Positions 1 to 21,388 are shown, counted from the stretch's first letter. The stretch: 64,000 nt of DNA from Latrodectus hesperus (GCA_037975125.1 JAJQOW010000014.1:3125286-3189285); one strand, 5' to 3'. A program made the numbers and translations. Notes: generated by a model not told the origin, from the sequence alone.

Positions 1-2561
1 TCATTTTAGTTTTTATTGTTAGTAATATTTACAATCAGATGTAAAACTGTCTAGAGATCTAAAAATCAACACATTTATAATTTGCGATCTACACACAAAA
101 TTTTTGACTTATATTTTCTAGACAAATACAAGAGATATATTAATACAAGCGAACATTTATACCATTTTGACTTTCAAGCAACGATAGATAACTGCACAAG
201 ATATTTGAGTTATACTTAGTGACAAATTAGGATTTGTTATGTAATAAATTTAATATTAATATTGGGATATTTTAATCATAATATGGAACATCAAAACAAC
301 GATATACATACATTGTGGTGCAGGTGGGCTCAGAACTAAACCTTAAGGTTAATGGAATTTTGAATACTAGTTTATTACTAATCCTCTAGATTTTTTCAAC
401 CGCTATATTAATGACGAAGTCATATCAGGTGACAATCTCTTCCCCCTATCCAAGTCACATCAACGGAAACAGTGATTGTCCTTTTTAAAATAGTTTTTTT
501 ATGTATAATGACAATCATTGATAATAAAACAGTAAATAAGAATACAATTAAAAAATATGTGCATTTCTCTATATGGTAAATGGGTCTGTATTCATTAAGT
601 CTTCAGATATCTGAAAACATTATTGATAAGTAAATACTTCTAAAAGAAAGTCCTTTTAGGATATAGATTAATAGAACTAATAACTCACAAAAATGAACAA
701 TTCAAAATTTCATTTTCTTTATTTAATAGTTAAACACCACAAATAAATATGAAAAAGTATTTTCTTAGTTATGATTTGTTTTTCTTTTAAATAAGATTTC
801 ATAATGAAAATTCCTCATAAAATTTGTATTTTAGAATTACTTTACCTTAAATGATTTAAACTCTAAAATGTACTAACATAAATAAAATAAAATTGTTTTA
901 ACTCTATTTTATAATAAAATATTTAAAATAAAGTCATTTACCTTTAGATTTCAAAAGAATTCAAAAATAATATTTCAGTATAAAAGTATTATTTAAATTA
1001 GGCACCTGATATATTGCTTAATGCAATTCAATAGTTTCAGAAATAATTTTGAAATCATTGCTATATATTGAACAATACATCACGTCACCAAATGAAATAA
1101 TAAAAATTTCGAATGAATAAAAAATGAATGATTGAAGATAGGAAATAGATTTACAGCTATATATTTCTTACGTAGGATAAATATTTGGTGAATTTATTGT
1201 TCATTTTCTGTTGTCAGTTTTTCTTCTTAAAGTAAGTGTATCTTTTATACTTTTTATGTGGAAAATAAAATAAAAATAGTACTATTTTCTTTTTCTATTT
1301 ATGATTTATCTTTGATGCTTATCGAAAGATGATTCTATTTATCTCGAATAAAATCAATAAAATTTGCATTTCTTTTTGGTTTGATTCAAAGTTCAAATGT
1401 TCCCGTTTAAATGTCAAAAACCTTTCTTTTGAAGAAAAGATTGAAAATAAAATGGAACTGAATACAAGAAAAAGATGTTTTGAATGTGCATTATATTTTT
1501 AGGAAATGTAAAATCGTTACAGATGTTGGGTTACAAAGTTAGAAGAAAAACAACATGTTTTAAAATAATTATTTACAAAGTAATTGCATTTTTTAAATTT
1601 AGTTTGATACTCCGTCCTTCTTAATTCTTAATATGATTGTATGTTATATAATGGGAAAACAAGAAATTTTAAAAATATATGAAACATTTTGAAGTTATTT
1701 TCATTATTGAATAAATTTATTTATGAGAACAAAATGTATATTTTATTTTAAATCTTTTAATCTTGTATTTTTTCAGGTTAATATTTATGTAATACAGTTA
1801 TGCATATATGTTTTTCTAGATAAATTGGCAAGTTAAAATACACGCCAAATCATGTAAATCTCATAATTTATAGTTTTTTTTAAAATTAAAATTTAAACAT
1901 ATTTGATAATAGCAAATTAATTCATTCTAATTAGAAAAATAATAACCTTTAGTATTTGGTTTTACATCTCATATTAAAAGAAGTTATAAATGTAAATTTC
2001 ATTTTACTACGTGATAATTTTTAAGCATTGCCATAATTAGATTAAATTTTTAAGATTTGCTTTTCATATTCCTTTATAGCATCGCGTATATTTGGGATAT
2101 TTATTATATTAGGTGATTCTTTTTTACTAGTTTTGTAAAATCCGTCATTGGAAATTTCTAACAAATCCTGAAATATAATTTTCCGAAACATTTAATTTTA
2201 ATTTACTTAAAATCAAAATTTCTGTTTATTTCTAGCATAGAATTTCAAGAAAAATTCATATATTTGAGCGAAGATTTATATGATTATAACATTATAAAAT
2301 AACATACATAAAATAAAATTTTTATTTTTATGTATAATGCATATTTTCAATCCCATTTTGATGTTAAATACTTTATTTTGCTAATATGAAAAAATTTAGT
2401 TTATTATTAACATTCTAATTTAAAATGTATTTCAGAAAACAAAATGAAGGAAGTTTCTTTTCAAAAATTAATGAAAGTGGCACTTAAGAGTATTTACATT
2501 TCACATTCACAATTATGAAGACAAAAAAATAAAAGAAAGGAAAATAATATTACTAGTGTAT
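1..2561. other. Gene-free AT-rich DNA
   Basis: I see no supported gene or recognisable element here. The sequence is AT-rich with many short A and T runs and stops in all frames. A slightly richer patch lies at about 310-490, but I cannot assign it. Confidence 0.6.
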
Positions 2562-2664
2562 TTGTGAAGTAACATTTACTTTAAATTTTGTGAAGTAACA
2601 ATTACTTTAGATTTCGTGAAGTAACAGTTACTTTAGATTTGTAAAGTAACATTTACTTCAGATT
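2562..2664. repeat. Tandem repeat, 26-bp unit, about 4 copies, each with a dyad
   Basis: Four consecutive units of 26, 26, 26 and 25 bp can be aligned by eye. Each carries AAGTAAC-(A/T/G)-TTACTT or a close form (AAGTAA-N3-TTACTT), so every unit holds an imperfect palindrome. The copies differ at only a few positions, so the array is fairly young or maintained. No coding sense is apparent. It could be a minisatellite or a cluster of dyad-symmetric protein-binding sites. Confidence 0.85.
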
Positions 2665-2984
2665 TTGCAATTTTCCTTTTGCTCACATTTTTTAATTTCT
2701 GAATCAACGGATGAAATACTTAGAAAGATAATAACTCCTACAATTAATACTAGAGTTAATTTTCGGTTTTTGTAATATTAATGTAAATAGTGATAAGACA
2801 AGTAGAGATAGAAATAAGTTTTCTTTTTCATAATAAATTGATAGATTTTATTTTATGCATAAAAGCATGAACATTTAAATTTTGAAAATGCTTAATGTCT
2901 ATTTGAACTGATGCAATTTTCAAATCTAAATACAAGCAATTTTGAAATTTTTGACATGCAAGATACTCATCGAGCTATCTCGAG

Positions 2985-3245
2985 TTTTATAAATGGAAGA
3001 AAAGGGAAAGAAAACTCTTATGAAATCGACTAGATGGATGAACAGACCAGACATATCTGTAAATGGAAAAATGATCTTTTCTGAATCGCTGAAATTATTG
3101 CTTTCAGCTATGTATGCGTTGCTCTGAAGAATATTCCCGAAGCTCTTTTCCTTTCCTGCAACTGTCAATTTTCCTAGATTTCATCCCAACATTTGACATG
3201 CAACATGGATTCTTTTAGCTATTCAACTTCCGCGGAACTTCAAAA
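2985..3245. repeat. Dispersed repeat, copy 1 (unclassified)
   Basis: This stretch is colinear with 28665-28870. Both contain AAATGGA(A/G)AAATGATCTTT followed about 105 bp later by CAACTGTC..CAATTTTCC, with a shared GAATAT(T/C)C motif between them. The matched blocks are separated by small indels, as expected for two old copies of one interspersed repeat. No protein family is recognised in either copy. Confidence 0.5.
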
Positions 3246-3984
3246 AATGGAATAGCTTTTTCGTTTCGTGCATTTTTGGTATCTTTAAATTTTATCGAAA
3301 GCTGTGGCAATTTATATGACGTTCATTCGACAGGATATGAATTTTTTACCACTTTGGAATTAAAAATAAATATAAAAATCCGGAAAACGTGTCGAAGTAA
3401 AAATATATTAAAAAGAAAACATCAGAAAAAATAAAAACTCGCATTAAAAATAGTGCTTTATCATTTTTATTTTATTTTTCAAATATAGGCTTAAGAAAAG
3501 TATTACATTTCCAAAGCCATATAAAAATCTACTTTATATTATAATCTGGAAATTTTAAACTAAAACATTATGTTTGATTATTCATAAAAAAGTATATTAT
3601 GCAAATTATAACACAAAGATATTCTTAATAAATTTTAAAAAATGCATATAATTTTAACAAAACTGTAATTTAGAAAATTTATGTATCGATAAATGATTTA
3701 TAAATTCAAAAGTTTACAATTTATAAAACTAATGTATCGAAACTATAAATACGACGCTATTTTGCTTCCAACACAATAGCAAACGATTAACTCTATTTCC
3801 AAAAATGATTTATTTAATATACAATAAATGATTTATAACTATACCACACATAATTTTACTCTGATATGGGAGATTTTTTTAAGAGATATTTGATAGCAAC
3901 AATGCAAATTGCTGAAATTTCATAGATAAGTAAATTATTGATGCCTTAAAATTGTTGTTGTTATACAGTTCCCGGCAACTAGAA
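3246..3984. other. Gene-free AT-rich DNA
   Basis: Nothing recognisable. The sequence is low in complexity with frequent stops. Confidence 0.6.
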
Positions 3985-4310
3985 TTTCCACTTTTTTAGC
4001 ACTACGAAGGGTATAAGTGATGACACGTTATGTAGTGGCAAGCCAGTGGGTGTCCATCGTAGACCCAAAAATTGGTCTTCGTAATTTAAAATAAGGGACA
4101 TAGGCAAAAAACACTGAAATTTGATCTGCCGTTCTTAGAGGTATCCTGTAACATAGAGGATACTCTACGACCATGATTATATTTAATGTTACCCAACCGC
4201 AATTTGCGAACATGATGAATCTTTGATTGAGTTGGGATTCGAGCTCATTATATTATATATAACGAGAACAAACGCTAACCAACTAGGTTTCCATGACTCA
4301 CATTAAAATG
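3985..4310 (-). mobile_element. tRNA-derived SINE, old copy (family 1)
   Basis: On the minus strand, reading from about 4305 downward, the sequence begins with a tRNA-like head. An A-box-like block (TAGTTGGTTAGCG) is followed by a B-box-like block (GAGCTCGAATCCCAA, 4232-4246), the RNA polymerase III internal promoter arrangement. A non-tRNA body of about 230 bp follows. The D-arm to T-arm spacing is stretched by a TA-rich insert, so the head cannot fold as a functional tRNA. The body differs from the SINEs at 41714 and 58036, so this is a separate family. A 61-codon open frame inside it is incidental. I saw no clear target duplication. Confidence 0.6.
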
Positions 4311-10656
<6,346 letters not shown>

Positions 10657-10667
10657 TATATATATAA

Positions 10668-10738
<71 letters not shown>
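10657..10738. repeat. (TA)n microsatellite
   Basis: TA array of about 80 bp with two AA interruptions at its left end. Its right edge merges directly into the foldback element at 10736. Confidence 0.95.
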
Positions 10739-10741
<3 letters not shown>

Positions 10742-11005
10742 TATTTTATAAAATTAATAATCAAATATTAGATGGAGAATAATACATTGAAAATACTAAA
10801 TGGAAAACAATACATTGAAAATACTTGGAAAAATTTCAAAGAAAGATAGATATAAAATGGAACGTCTTTCTTTGATATTTTTCTTTGAAATTTTTCCAAG
10901 TATTTTCAATGTATTATTCTCCATTTGGTATTTTCATTGTATTTTAAATATATTATTCTCCATCTAATTATTGATTATTAATTATAAAATTATAAAATAT
11001 ACTAT
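10736..11005. mobile_element. Foldback / MITE-like element with ~110-130 bp inverted arms
   Basis: The left arm (10736-10850) and right arm (10878-11005) are inverted copies over nearly their full length. The outer ends read ATAGTATATTTTATAA and its complement, and the inner ends share CTTGGAAAAATTTCAAAG. Within each arm, a 27-bp segment containing GGAGAATAATACATTGAAAATAC is tandemly duplicated. The right arm carries an extra segment of about 20 bp. There is no coding capacity. It could be a non-autonomous DNA element inserted at TA, or a locally formed inverted duplication. The palindrome includes TA at both ends, consistent with a TA target but not proof of one. Confidence 0.7.
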
Positions 11006-11352
<347 letters not shown>

Positions 11353-14300
11353 AAATCTCATTTAGAAAGAGAAAGATTGTGAAGCTAAATGATTACATTT
11401 TACAAAGTAAGGTTCTTCAACATGTACAAGACAATGTCTCTAAATATATCTTGAAACAACCTACGTATAACTCTATAGTATACCTATTAATTTAAGCAAA
11501 AAATATTATTTTTATTATTACTCAAAGGTTATATTAAAATAGAAAGCACGAAGTTATAACTAAAAACATATATCTGTTTCTAATACTGATTTACTTATAA
11601 ATAAAGTAAATGAATTCCTTGCTATACATTTGTTGGTAATACTTTTCTGTGTTCTTTATCAGCTGTGTTCCCCATTTTTTTCTTTTTATATAAAAATTAA
11701 TATTTTCAATTTGTTTATAGCATATTTTAGTCCCATTATATGTGAAGTTATTATAAAAAAGTAATCGAAACACTTTAATATTCTTTCATTTATATTTACA
11801 GTTTACAAACCATTTATATTTTTTCCTTAAGTATCATTTACGCGAAGAGTAATTAACTACTCGGTAATAAGTGTATGTATTTGTAACAAAACAGTACATA
11901 TTAATATTGGTATAAGAATGTAAATTAATCAGTATTTTTAAAACTCGAGTATTTTTGTTTGAAGTGAAAAAGTGTATGAGAGATCTCTTTGAACAGTGCA
12001 TTCAAATTAATCAAAACCCTCATGTTTTAGAATAATTAGGCACTATTAGACGTCTAATGTTACTCGAAGTCTATAAGTAGAACGTTTTCAGTATTAAATA
12101 TAATGGCATAAAATGGAGAGGTTCTGTTACTGTGCCTATTCAAATTACGGATTGAACGTAACAAGCTTGTGTATGATATGAATGTTAACAAGAATATAAT
12201 AAGTTATATAAGATTATTAATATATGAAGAATAAACTTATATTATAAGAATATTACCAAGAATAATATAATGTTTAGCTCTAAAACTATGTATCAATATA
12301 TTTATTACGTATGAACAGTTATACTAAAGAAGTTTTATTAATTTTTTTGCTTTTTTTGTAAATTTAGACATTTTCAATTTTAAAATGTTTTGTGCTATTC
12401 ATGACATTCAAGAAAAATAATATAAATATTGAGATGCAGTGGAAAATGCTTTACTTGTAGATGTTATACACGATTAACACAGAATTTTTTATTTATAAAA
12501 TTTAGGTGTTATGTGTGAATTTATATGAAATGTGAAGAATGAATTCAATTACGAGTCGTCTCTTACAATATCATTACGACGAGAAAAACGATTTTTCTTG
12601 GAATTTGAAATGTTATAATTGTTTTACTTTGTATTAAAACTTATTGCAAAAGAACCAAATATTAAATGATGTAAAGTGTTGAGAAAAATGAAGTTTGAAA
12701 ATCTTCATTGGTGAAGGAATTTTGTTCTTACATATTTCTAACAAATGGTATGGAAGTAGAAGAAAAATATTTCTTTGTATTTCAATTTGCATCTTATAAA
12801 ATATATTTATTTTATTATATTTTATGATAACAAGTTCAATTTATGTGTTTTGATCGAATAATATTTAACATGTATGTACAATATCTAATACTACACTGAA
12901 AGTAAAATTTCCCTTGTTTGTTATAAATAAAATTATATGCACCTTATTTAAATCAAATGTTTTTTGTTTAAATATACTTTTCTAAAATAAAGCAAATAAG
13001 TATATTTTTTCATCAAAAAATCGATGAAGAATGAAAAATATTTACATAACAATGTGTCGCAATTTTATTAAGTAAGGTCCTTATTATAATAAATTACACT
13101 GAAATTTATTAAGAAGTTAAAACATGGCATTTAAATAGAAAAATAAATCAAACTAATTAATTTTATTTTGCTTAAGAAAGGAGAATTCATATTATTTCCA
13201 AAAAATAATTTTTAGTAATTATGAAGAGCTGTATCTGATTTTTATTTTTTGAAATTAATTAAATCTTACCATTTTTCATTTATGTAAAATATTTAGTACC
13301 ACTGAAAGGAAGACTTCTCTTGACACATTATATCAGGTAAATATTAATTAAGAACAGTCATACACACATCCATACACTTTAAAACATTTCTTTTAAGCTA
13401 ATTTCAGTGTTATTTTTAATGACTTTTCTAAGACTTAATTAGAGATGTTTCAATTATTTTAAATAAAACTTGCATAATATTTAATGATTTGAAATAAGGT
13501 ACAATAAATATAATTTCACAATGTAAATGCACATTTGCTGGTAAAGAGATTATATATGTAATAATTCTTATATAACAGAATGTAAAGAAAATTCTATGAT
13601 CTGAAAATTAAAAATTATTTAAAAAAATAAAAAAAATATGTAATGATTGTAACCGCAAAAAGTAAAAAGTAGTCTTGATTGATATGTTAAGCACAAGTAG
13701 ATGTTATTTTGTGTAAAATAGTTATGAATATAATACACTGAAATAATATGAAATTATAAATAAATTATCTGAATAGTCCTCTGAGAGATAAAAGAAATAA
13801 TGTGTACGAGACACAGTAAATGGTTTAAAATAACAATAAGTAAAATAATTTATAATGATTTATATTCGCATTTAATATTATTTACCTAGGTTCAACTGGT
13901 TTCCGAATGTTACGATGTTATCAATAAATTTAGATAAATGTATCTGAAATAAATTCTTTTTTATAAAATCATGAATGATTAATTAAAATGTATATTCATA
14001 GATATTTTTCAGAATATTTTATATGCTGTAATCAGCTTAAATATATGAAAACATGGTAGCATCTTTGATATATTTTTATAGATATAGAAGACTTTCTTCA
14101 TTATATGTGTGTGTGTGACTTCTCTTTAAGACTTAATCAGAGACTTAATAGTTTTTCGTGTCTTTATGAGGTATATAATTTTCAAAGTAAATCCAACTAT
14201 CACTGTCATAATAAATAACGGGTAAAAAATAAGTTCATTTTAGAATTTTTAAAAAGAAAAATAAAGTTTATAACTGTACATAATACGAGTATTTATATAG

Positions 14301-16115
14301 GTACGATAAGTATTTTCACAATTTACAAAAATAATATCTGCATCATATTCTGAAATAGAATTTTCTAAATCACTTATTAAATGCATGGAAAATTTACCTA
14401 CGAATATTTAAAACACTAAATCCTAATTACAAGTGCATGAAAAAATAAAAAGAGGGAAAAAATAAAAGGGATTCCTCATTTTAACACTGGGTCATGTTTA
14501 TAATCATTGAGATGCTACTTAGCAATACAAATTAATTAAAATAAACAAGCAATGTTTAAAAATTGAGTAATCTATCCAGTTACAAAGCATAGTAGAAAGT
14601 GTTTGATAAAAGAGACTTTGTAAATTTGAATTATTATCGAAAATAAGTTTAACGGTCAGGATAAAAAGAAATAAATCCTTCGTGAAATATGTGGACACGA
14701 GAAAATGATATTGCTAAAGATGAATTATCTTAACGATATAATTTCAAGAATATAATTATCATGAAAAATAGTATATTTTTATTCTGTTGTCAAGTAGTAC
14801 TCAGTCATCATGGCCAGCAGCAGATTTTATGTTCAATGGATTTAAATTACTTTCAAGTCATTTAGGGAAAAAAACTAATTTTTCTGTCGAAAACAAATTT
14901 GCCGCATTTAGTTTAACTTCAAAAAGCAAATTTTCATAAAGAATTTAAAATCCAATCACAAATATTACAAAATTATTGCAAAAACACACTTACAGCAAGG
15001 ATTTGCTTCAATTTCTCAATAGTAGCAGATTTATATTTTCGTTTTCTCTCTATCTACTGTACTTATTTTATTCCTTTCTATAGCTATGTATACACACAAT
15101 CTTTGTTAATATTAATTATTTATTCAAAGTGTAGTTTTCAGCTAATCCAATAAAATATAGACTTCTTTTAAACAAAAATAAATTTCTGATATACTGATAC
15201 TGATTTTCTGGTTACCATAGAATGGACAGAAAAAAAATTAAATGCTAAAATTAACTTATATTCTTTGATTATTGAACATATTTCATGAATGATTTCCAAC
15301 CAGAAATGTAACGTAATTATATAAAATATTCAATCAAAAAAGTTTAAATGCTCAAGTTTTACATATTTAACTGAAAGTTTAAATGTTTTTCGTAAATAAA
15401 ATTCAATGTAAATAAGAAAAATCAATCCTAATCTTATAAATAGATCATAACATAATGAATTATGGGTTTTATAATTATTGGAAAAAGGCATCAATTTTTA
15501 TTAAACTATGTAAAGGTATAAGAATTCATAACAATAATTGAACTGAGAGAAATACAGCAAATAAAGTTAAACAAAAATTTTCATTCATATACTTCAAGAA
15601 ATTTAATCAAACAAGTTTGTTATATGCAATAGTATTACTTATTTAAATATCACAAATTTTTTATCTAACTTTTTTTGAAAAGAATACATTTTATATAAAA
15701 AAACTCAGTCAAATATTTTTACAAAATTATCACCAATATACAATACATATTTTCTTGCATGAAAAATAAATATTTAATAAAACCAATACCCAAGAAGTTT
15801 GCCAGTATAATTTTTTTTTTGAGTATTATCATCAAAATGAACTTAAATATTATAATAATTAGTTATTTGTGTATAATAAGAAGCATTTATTAAATGAGTA
15901 GGATATGATGTCAGTTTAAAAATTACAGACATTCATATACCTTCATTTATTCTGTTTATGAAATTAGTATATGATATTATTTTTCTTCTTCAAACAATTT
16001 ATCATACTGAGATTATCAGTGCATTATTGAAAATTTGAATATCTGTTGAACTAAAGTACTGACGCAAAAATTGCTAAGTCGTAGTAAAAAAATATAGTAT
16101 ATTTATTACAAATGT

Positions 16116-16118
<3 letters not shown>
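11353..16118. other. Gene-free AT-rich DNA
   Basis: A 4.8-kb stretch without a recognisable gene, RNA gene or transposon. The open frames are short and of biased composition, matching chance expectation for this base content. Confidence 0.6.

Positions 16119-16209
<91 letters not shown>
16119..16209. repeat. (TA)n microsatellite
   Basis: About 91 bp of uninterrupted TA. Confidence 0.97.
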
Positions 16210-16213
<4 letters not shown>

Positions 16214-17476
16214 CGTTTTTACATTTTAAAAGGTCAAAAAGCATAATATACAATATATTATTAAATCTTTAATAATGCTAAAAGTTTCAATATCTCCTTC
16301 ACCAATTTAAAAATTAAAGTTAAGTGTAAGGTGTTTAATACATAAAAAATTAACGAACGTGAATTACTGTTTTCATTGGAACTCAGAAACAGCGTAAATT
16401 TACACGGCAGTTATTGCAACTTCAAAACTTTCAAAGAATAAATTTTTATTTCAATATATTCTTAAAGAATGTTAAGTATCTGTTTCACTGTCTCAACTCT
16501 TCACAAATGAATTTACGGCGACGTTACAGCTGTGCCAATTCAATAAAAGCAAATTACGAAAACTTTCGTTTTATTTTCTTCGCTTTTAAACTGGGGTCAT
16601 TAAAAGTTACAAGCTCAGTTTGGTAATTACACAATAATTACTTAGAAATATTTTATATGCATAAAATTACGTTTAGTCATTTTCATGAAAGATGAATCTG
16701 AGATTTCAACATCTATGAAGTGTTTTCTTTTTAATGAAATGGTTTTTATTGTGTTTTTTTGACATTCATCAAGTGCAAATTTTCTTACGAAATGTATATA
16801 ATTTGTGTTAAAATCTTAGAATTTTGCTTGAACAAATTTATCAGCAAAAATATTTAAATATTTCTATGGTCATCTTGGGCAATGAAGTTCCATGAAAATC
16901 TAGTAAAGTGATTAGTTAATTAAAATGTATTTTTAATAAGTTACCTTACAGAAAAAATATTCTTTTTTAAATTTACCTGATTGTATGATTATGAATTAAT
17001 TCTTTTCCGCAATTCAGAGCAATATAAAAAATAATCAAGATTTTCCGACTTTGGAATTTCAAAAGGTTTATTTAATAATTATTATGAATTTTTATAAAAT
17101 AAAATTTTAAATTCTTGCTTAAATATTTCAGGAATCTAATTTAAAATTTAGAGAACTTATAGGTAATTTAATTTTATGTTATAAAAATATTTATCTAACA
17201 ACTAAACTAAATTAAAAGCAATTGACCAATATTTTTTTCAAAATCAATGTTTTATTATATTTTTAATAAAATTTCAGCTTAAGAGAATCACATAAGAAAT
17301 TTTTAAATGTTAGTAAATGCAGTAACAAATTAAAAGTTAGTAAATTATCACACATGACATGTTGTAGTATTGTTTCGTGAGACAAAAACTTCTTGTTATT
17401 AGAAGACACATCATTCTATATTCTTTAAGTTATAACAATTAAATTCACAAAATTTCAGTGTTGAAGTTACTATATA
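16210..17476. other. Gene-free AT-rich DNA
   Basis: No recognised gene. A 70-codon open frame at 16414-16626 has no motif I know, and I treat it as chance. Confidence 0.55.
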
Positions 17477-19020
<1,544 letters not shown>

Positions 19021-19041
19021 TGTGTGTGTGCGAATACATAT

Positions 19042-19177
19042 TGTTCCGACCCTGTATACTCAATGTAAACATTTAATTTCTTTGTGCACCAGATGGCGCT
19101 AACACAAACCATGGTTCTTTTGTCAGTCAAACAATAAAATTTCAAAACAACGGACGTGTCGTTTCTGTGTGCCAATA
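19042..19177 (+). repeat. 5' LTR of the BEL/Pao element
   Basis: Begins TGTTCCGACC and ends GTGCCAATA. It contains the polyadenylation signal AATAAA at 19133-19138 and CAGATGGCGCTA at 19090-19101. It differs from the 3' LTR at one position (TATACT here, TGTACT there), so little time has passed since insertion. An antisense open frame across it is a shadow present in both LTRs. Confidence 0.95.
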
Positions 19178-19180
19178 TTA

Positions 19181-19198
19181 TGGTCCGTCTACTGCAGG
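19181..19198 (+). other. Candidate tRNA primer-binding site
   Basis: TGGTCCGTCTACTGC starts 3 nt after the 5' LTR. It begins with TGG, as expected for pairing with the CCA end of a primer tRNA. I did not identify the tRNA. Confidence 0.55.
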
Positions 19199-19791
19199 AG
19201 TATGAAATTAGCTTTAAAATTGTTATGGTGAATACATAGAAGCGGCCAACGACTGTTGAATCAAAAAACAACAACAAAACGATTGATTGAGTGAAGGTCA
19301 CAAAACCAAAATGGATACCCTCCTTAAAACCAAAAAGATCATAAAAGGTAAGCTAACTCGTTTAATTTCGCAAGTAAATAGCTTACAAAATCAAACAAAT
19401 TCTCTTTCTATTATTGAAGTGTATGAAAATAACGTAAATTCTTTAGACAATGAAATAAACAAACTAAATAATGATATTCTTTATGCATGTTCTGATTCAG
19501 AATTCGATACATTTGAAAGCGAAATGCATGAACTGCTTTCGAAAATAAATAATCTAAAAATTATTCTTAAAGACGAATCAAGGAAACTTTCTAAAAATGA
19601 TTGTCATAAAGAATTAACTAATGTCAACAATGTTAAACTTCCTAGAATAGAATTACCAGTTTTCACTTCTAATTACATTGATTGGATTTCTTTTCGTGAT
19701 TTATTTTTATCGAGTGTTGGTAATAATGATAGTTTAAGTAATAGTCAAAAATTACAATACCTTAAACTTTCCATTAAGGGAGAAGCATATA

Positions 19792-19946
19792 CCGGGTGAT
19801 CCAAAAGTCAGGACGAACTTTAAAAATGAATAATTCGAAAATGAATCACGATACAAAGATGCGGTTTGCACCAAACGGATGGAAAAGAAACCGGGTTTTG
19901 TGTGGCAATGAAAAAAATAGTTCTGTTGGTGACCAACAGATGGCGC
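19792..19946 (+). repeat. Left terminal inverted repeat (about 155 bp)
   Basis: Matches the reverse complement of 21234-21388 with about four mismatches. The inner part carries CAGATGGCGCTA (19937-19948), also found in the BEL LTRs. Confidence 0.9.
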
Positions 19947-20044
19947 TATAGCGTTTTATTGCAACAATAGACGTTTTACAAATGAAACAGTGATTAATGA
20001 AGTCAGATTAATTACAGTTAATTAGTACTTACTACAGTAAATGT

Positions 20045-21137
20045 TCAATGTGCTGTCCATCATTCAGAAGTAAAGCTGTGAGACGAGTCACCACACCATT
20101 CACAACATTTAATAGCATTTCTTGCGTTATGGCAGACACATTTTGGCGGATGGCATCTTTCAGTGCCACTAGTGATGCCGGTTGGTCGCTGTACACTTTT
20201 GACTTCAAGAAGCCCTACAGCCAAAAGTCACAGGGTGTGAGATCGGGAGATCTTGGAGGCCATGCGTGATTAAAGTAGCGACTGATAATACGATCCTCCC
20301 CAAATGTTGAGCGTAGCAGGGGTAGCACAGGCAGAGCAATATGAGGTGGTGCTCCATCTTGCATAAAGGTGACTATTTGGAGTGCCTGTCGCGCTTGCAG
20401 TTCAGGAATAATGCTGTTCTGTAACAGTGCTAGATATCGCTTACCGGTGACAGAAACTGTTTGGAAACCTGTCTGTGTGACTTCCTCGAAAAAAATGGAC
20501 TAATTATGAAATCAGCAGTGAAGCCACACCAGACTGTCATTTTAGGCTGTTGCAAGGGTACCTCAACAAATGCATGTGCATTTTCTGTGGTCCACACTCG
20601 ACAATTGTGGGTGTTAACAGCGCCAGAGAGTGTGAAATGTGCTTCATCTGTCCAAAGCACAGTGTGAAGCCAGTCTTGCTGCTCTTCCATCTTATTGAAG
20701 ACCAAATTCGCAAAATGTTGGCGAGAGTCGAAGTCAGGAGGTTTCAGTTTTTAGTTATGTTGCAACTTGTAGAAATACCGTAGCAAAGTTACTTGCAGCG
20801 CTCTCCAGACACTTCCGTACGACACTCCTGTCTGCCTCGAAACTTCTCGAGCACTGCACTCCCCATGTGCAGCAACCGCCGACATGGCTTGCACCGTCTG
20901 ATCCACTGTCGTGGCAACAGCAACTGTAGTTGAGGAACGTCCACTTCTTTGACGTGATGCCAAAGAACCTGTAGCTTCAAATTTTTTCACAATTTTGTTC
21001 AAAGCAGAAGACGTTATTGGTCCTTTGCTATCTCGCATACCCTTCATGTAGCGATATGCTCGCAATGCCGCAATGGCACTTTCCAAATTCTTATAAAACA
21101 GTTTAACTAAGAGGGCTTTCTCTACTATGGACAGCAT
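20045..21137 (-). pseudogene. Mariner-like transposase, frameshifted, with a stop
   Basis: Reading starts at ATG 21137 (complement). The first 128 codons (to 20751) hold two helix-turn-helix blocks separated by RQRSGRSS. A frame change near 20750 leads to 20705-20430, with LWTDEAHFTLSG (first catalytic Asp) and PKMTVWCGF. A second frame change in an A/T homopolymer near 20490 leads to FMQDGAPPH (second Asp, near 20365) and SPDLTPCDFWL followed by an in-frame stop near 20217. The spacing between second and third Asp is 42 residues by my count, close to the DD41D spacing of the intact transposase at 60137. The protein cannot be made in one piece, so the element is non-autonomous. Confidence 0.88.
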
Positions 21138-21233
21138 TGCGATGCATACCAGCTTCGACTACCATTACCTGCTGCAGTTGCTTCTTTTTATATCGTTTGT
21201 TGCTTTGCATAATCCTACATCAGAAATTCGACA

Positions 21234-21388
21234 GCGCCATCTGTTGGTCGCCAACAGAACTATTTTTTTCATTGCCACACAAAACCCGGTTTTTTTTCCA
21301 TCCGTTTGGTGCAAACCGCATCTTTGTATCGTGATTCGTTTTCGAATTATTCATTTTTAAAGTTCGTCCTGACTTTTGGATCACCCTG
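21234..21388 (-). repeat. Right terminal inverted repeat (about 155 bp)
   Basis: Inverse of 19792-19946. The outer end GGATCACCCTG adjoins the duplicated TA at 21389-21390. Confidence 0.9.

Larger units (their letters stand above)
19792..21388 (-). mobile_element. Mariner-like transposon nested in the BEL gag
   Basis: The left end is CCGGGTGATCCAAAAGTC and the right end is its inverse, GACTTTTGGATCACCCTG. The inverted repeats run about 155 bp (19792-19946 and 21234-21388) with about four differences. TA is duplicated at 19790-19791 and 21389-21390. The interior encodes a minus-strand transposase with a frameshift and a stop. At 1597 bp it is slightly longer than classic mariners because of its long inverted repeats. 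A truncated relative lies at 38603-39905. Confidence 0.93.

Noticed and set aside
16414..16626. 70-codon open frame as a possible host exon
   Set aside because: No motif, codon pattern, splice context or second related copy supports it.
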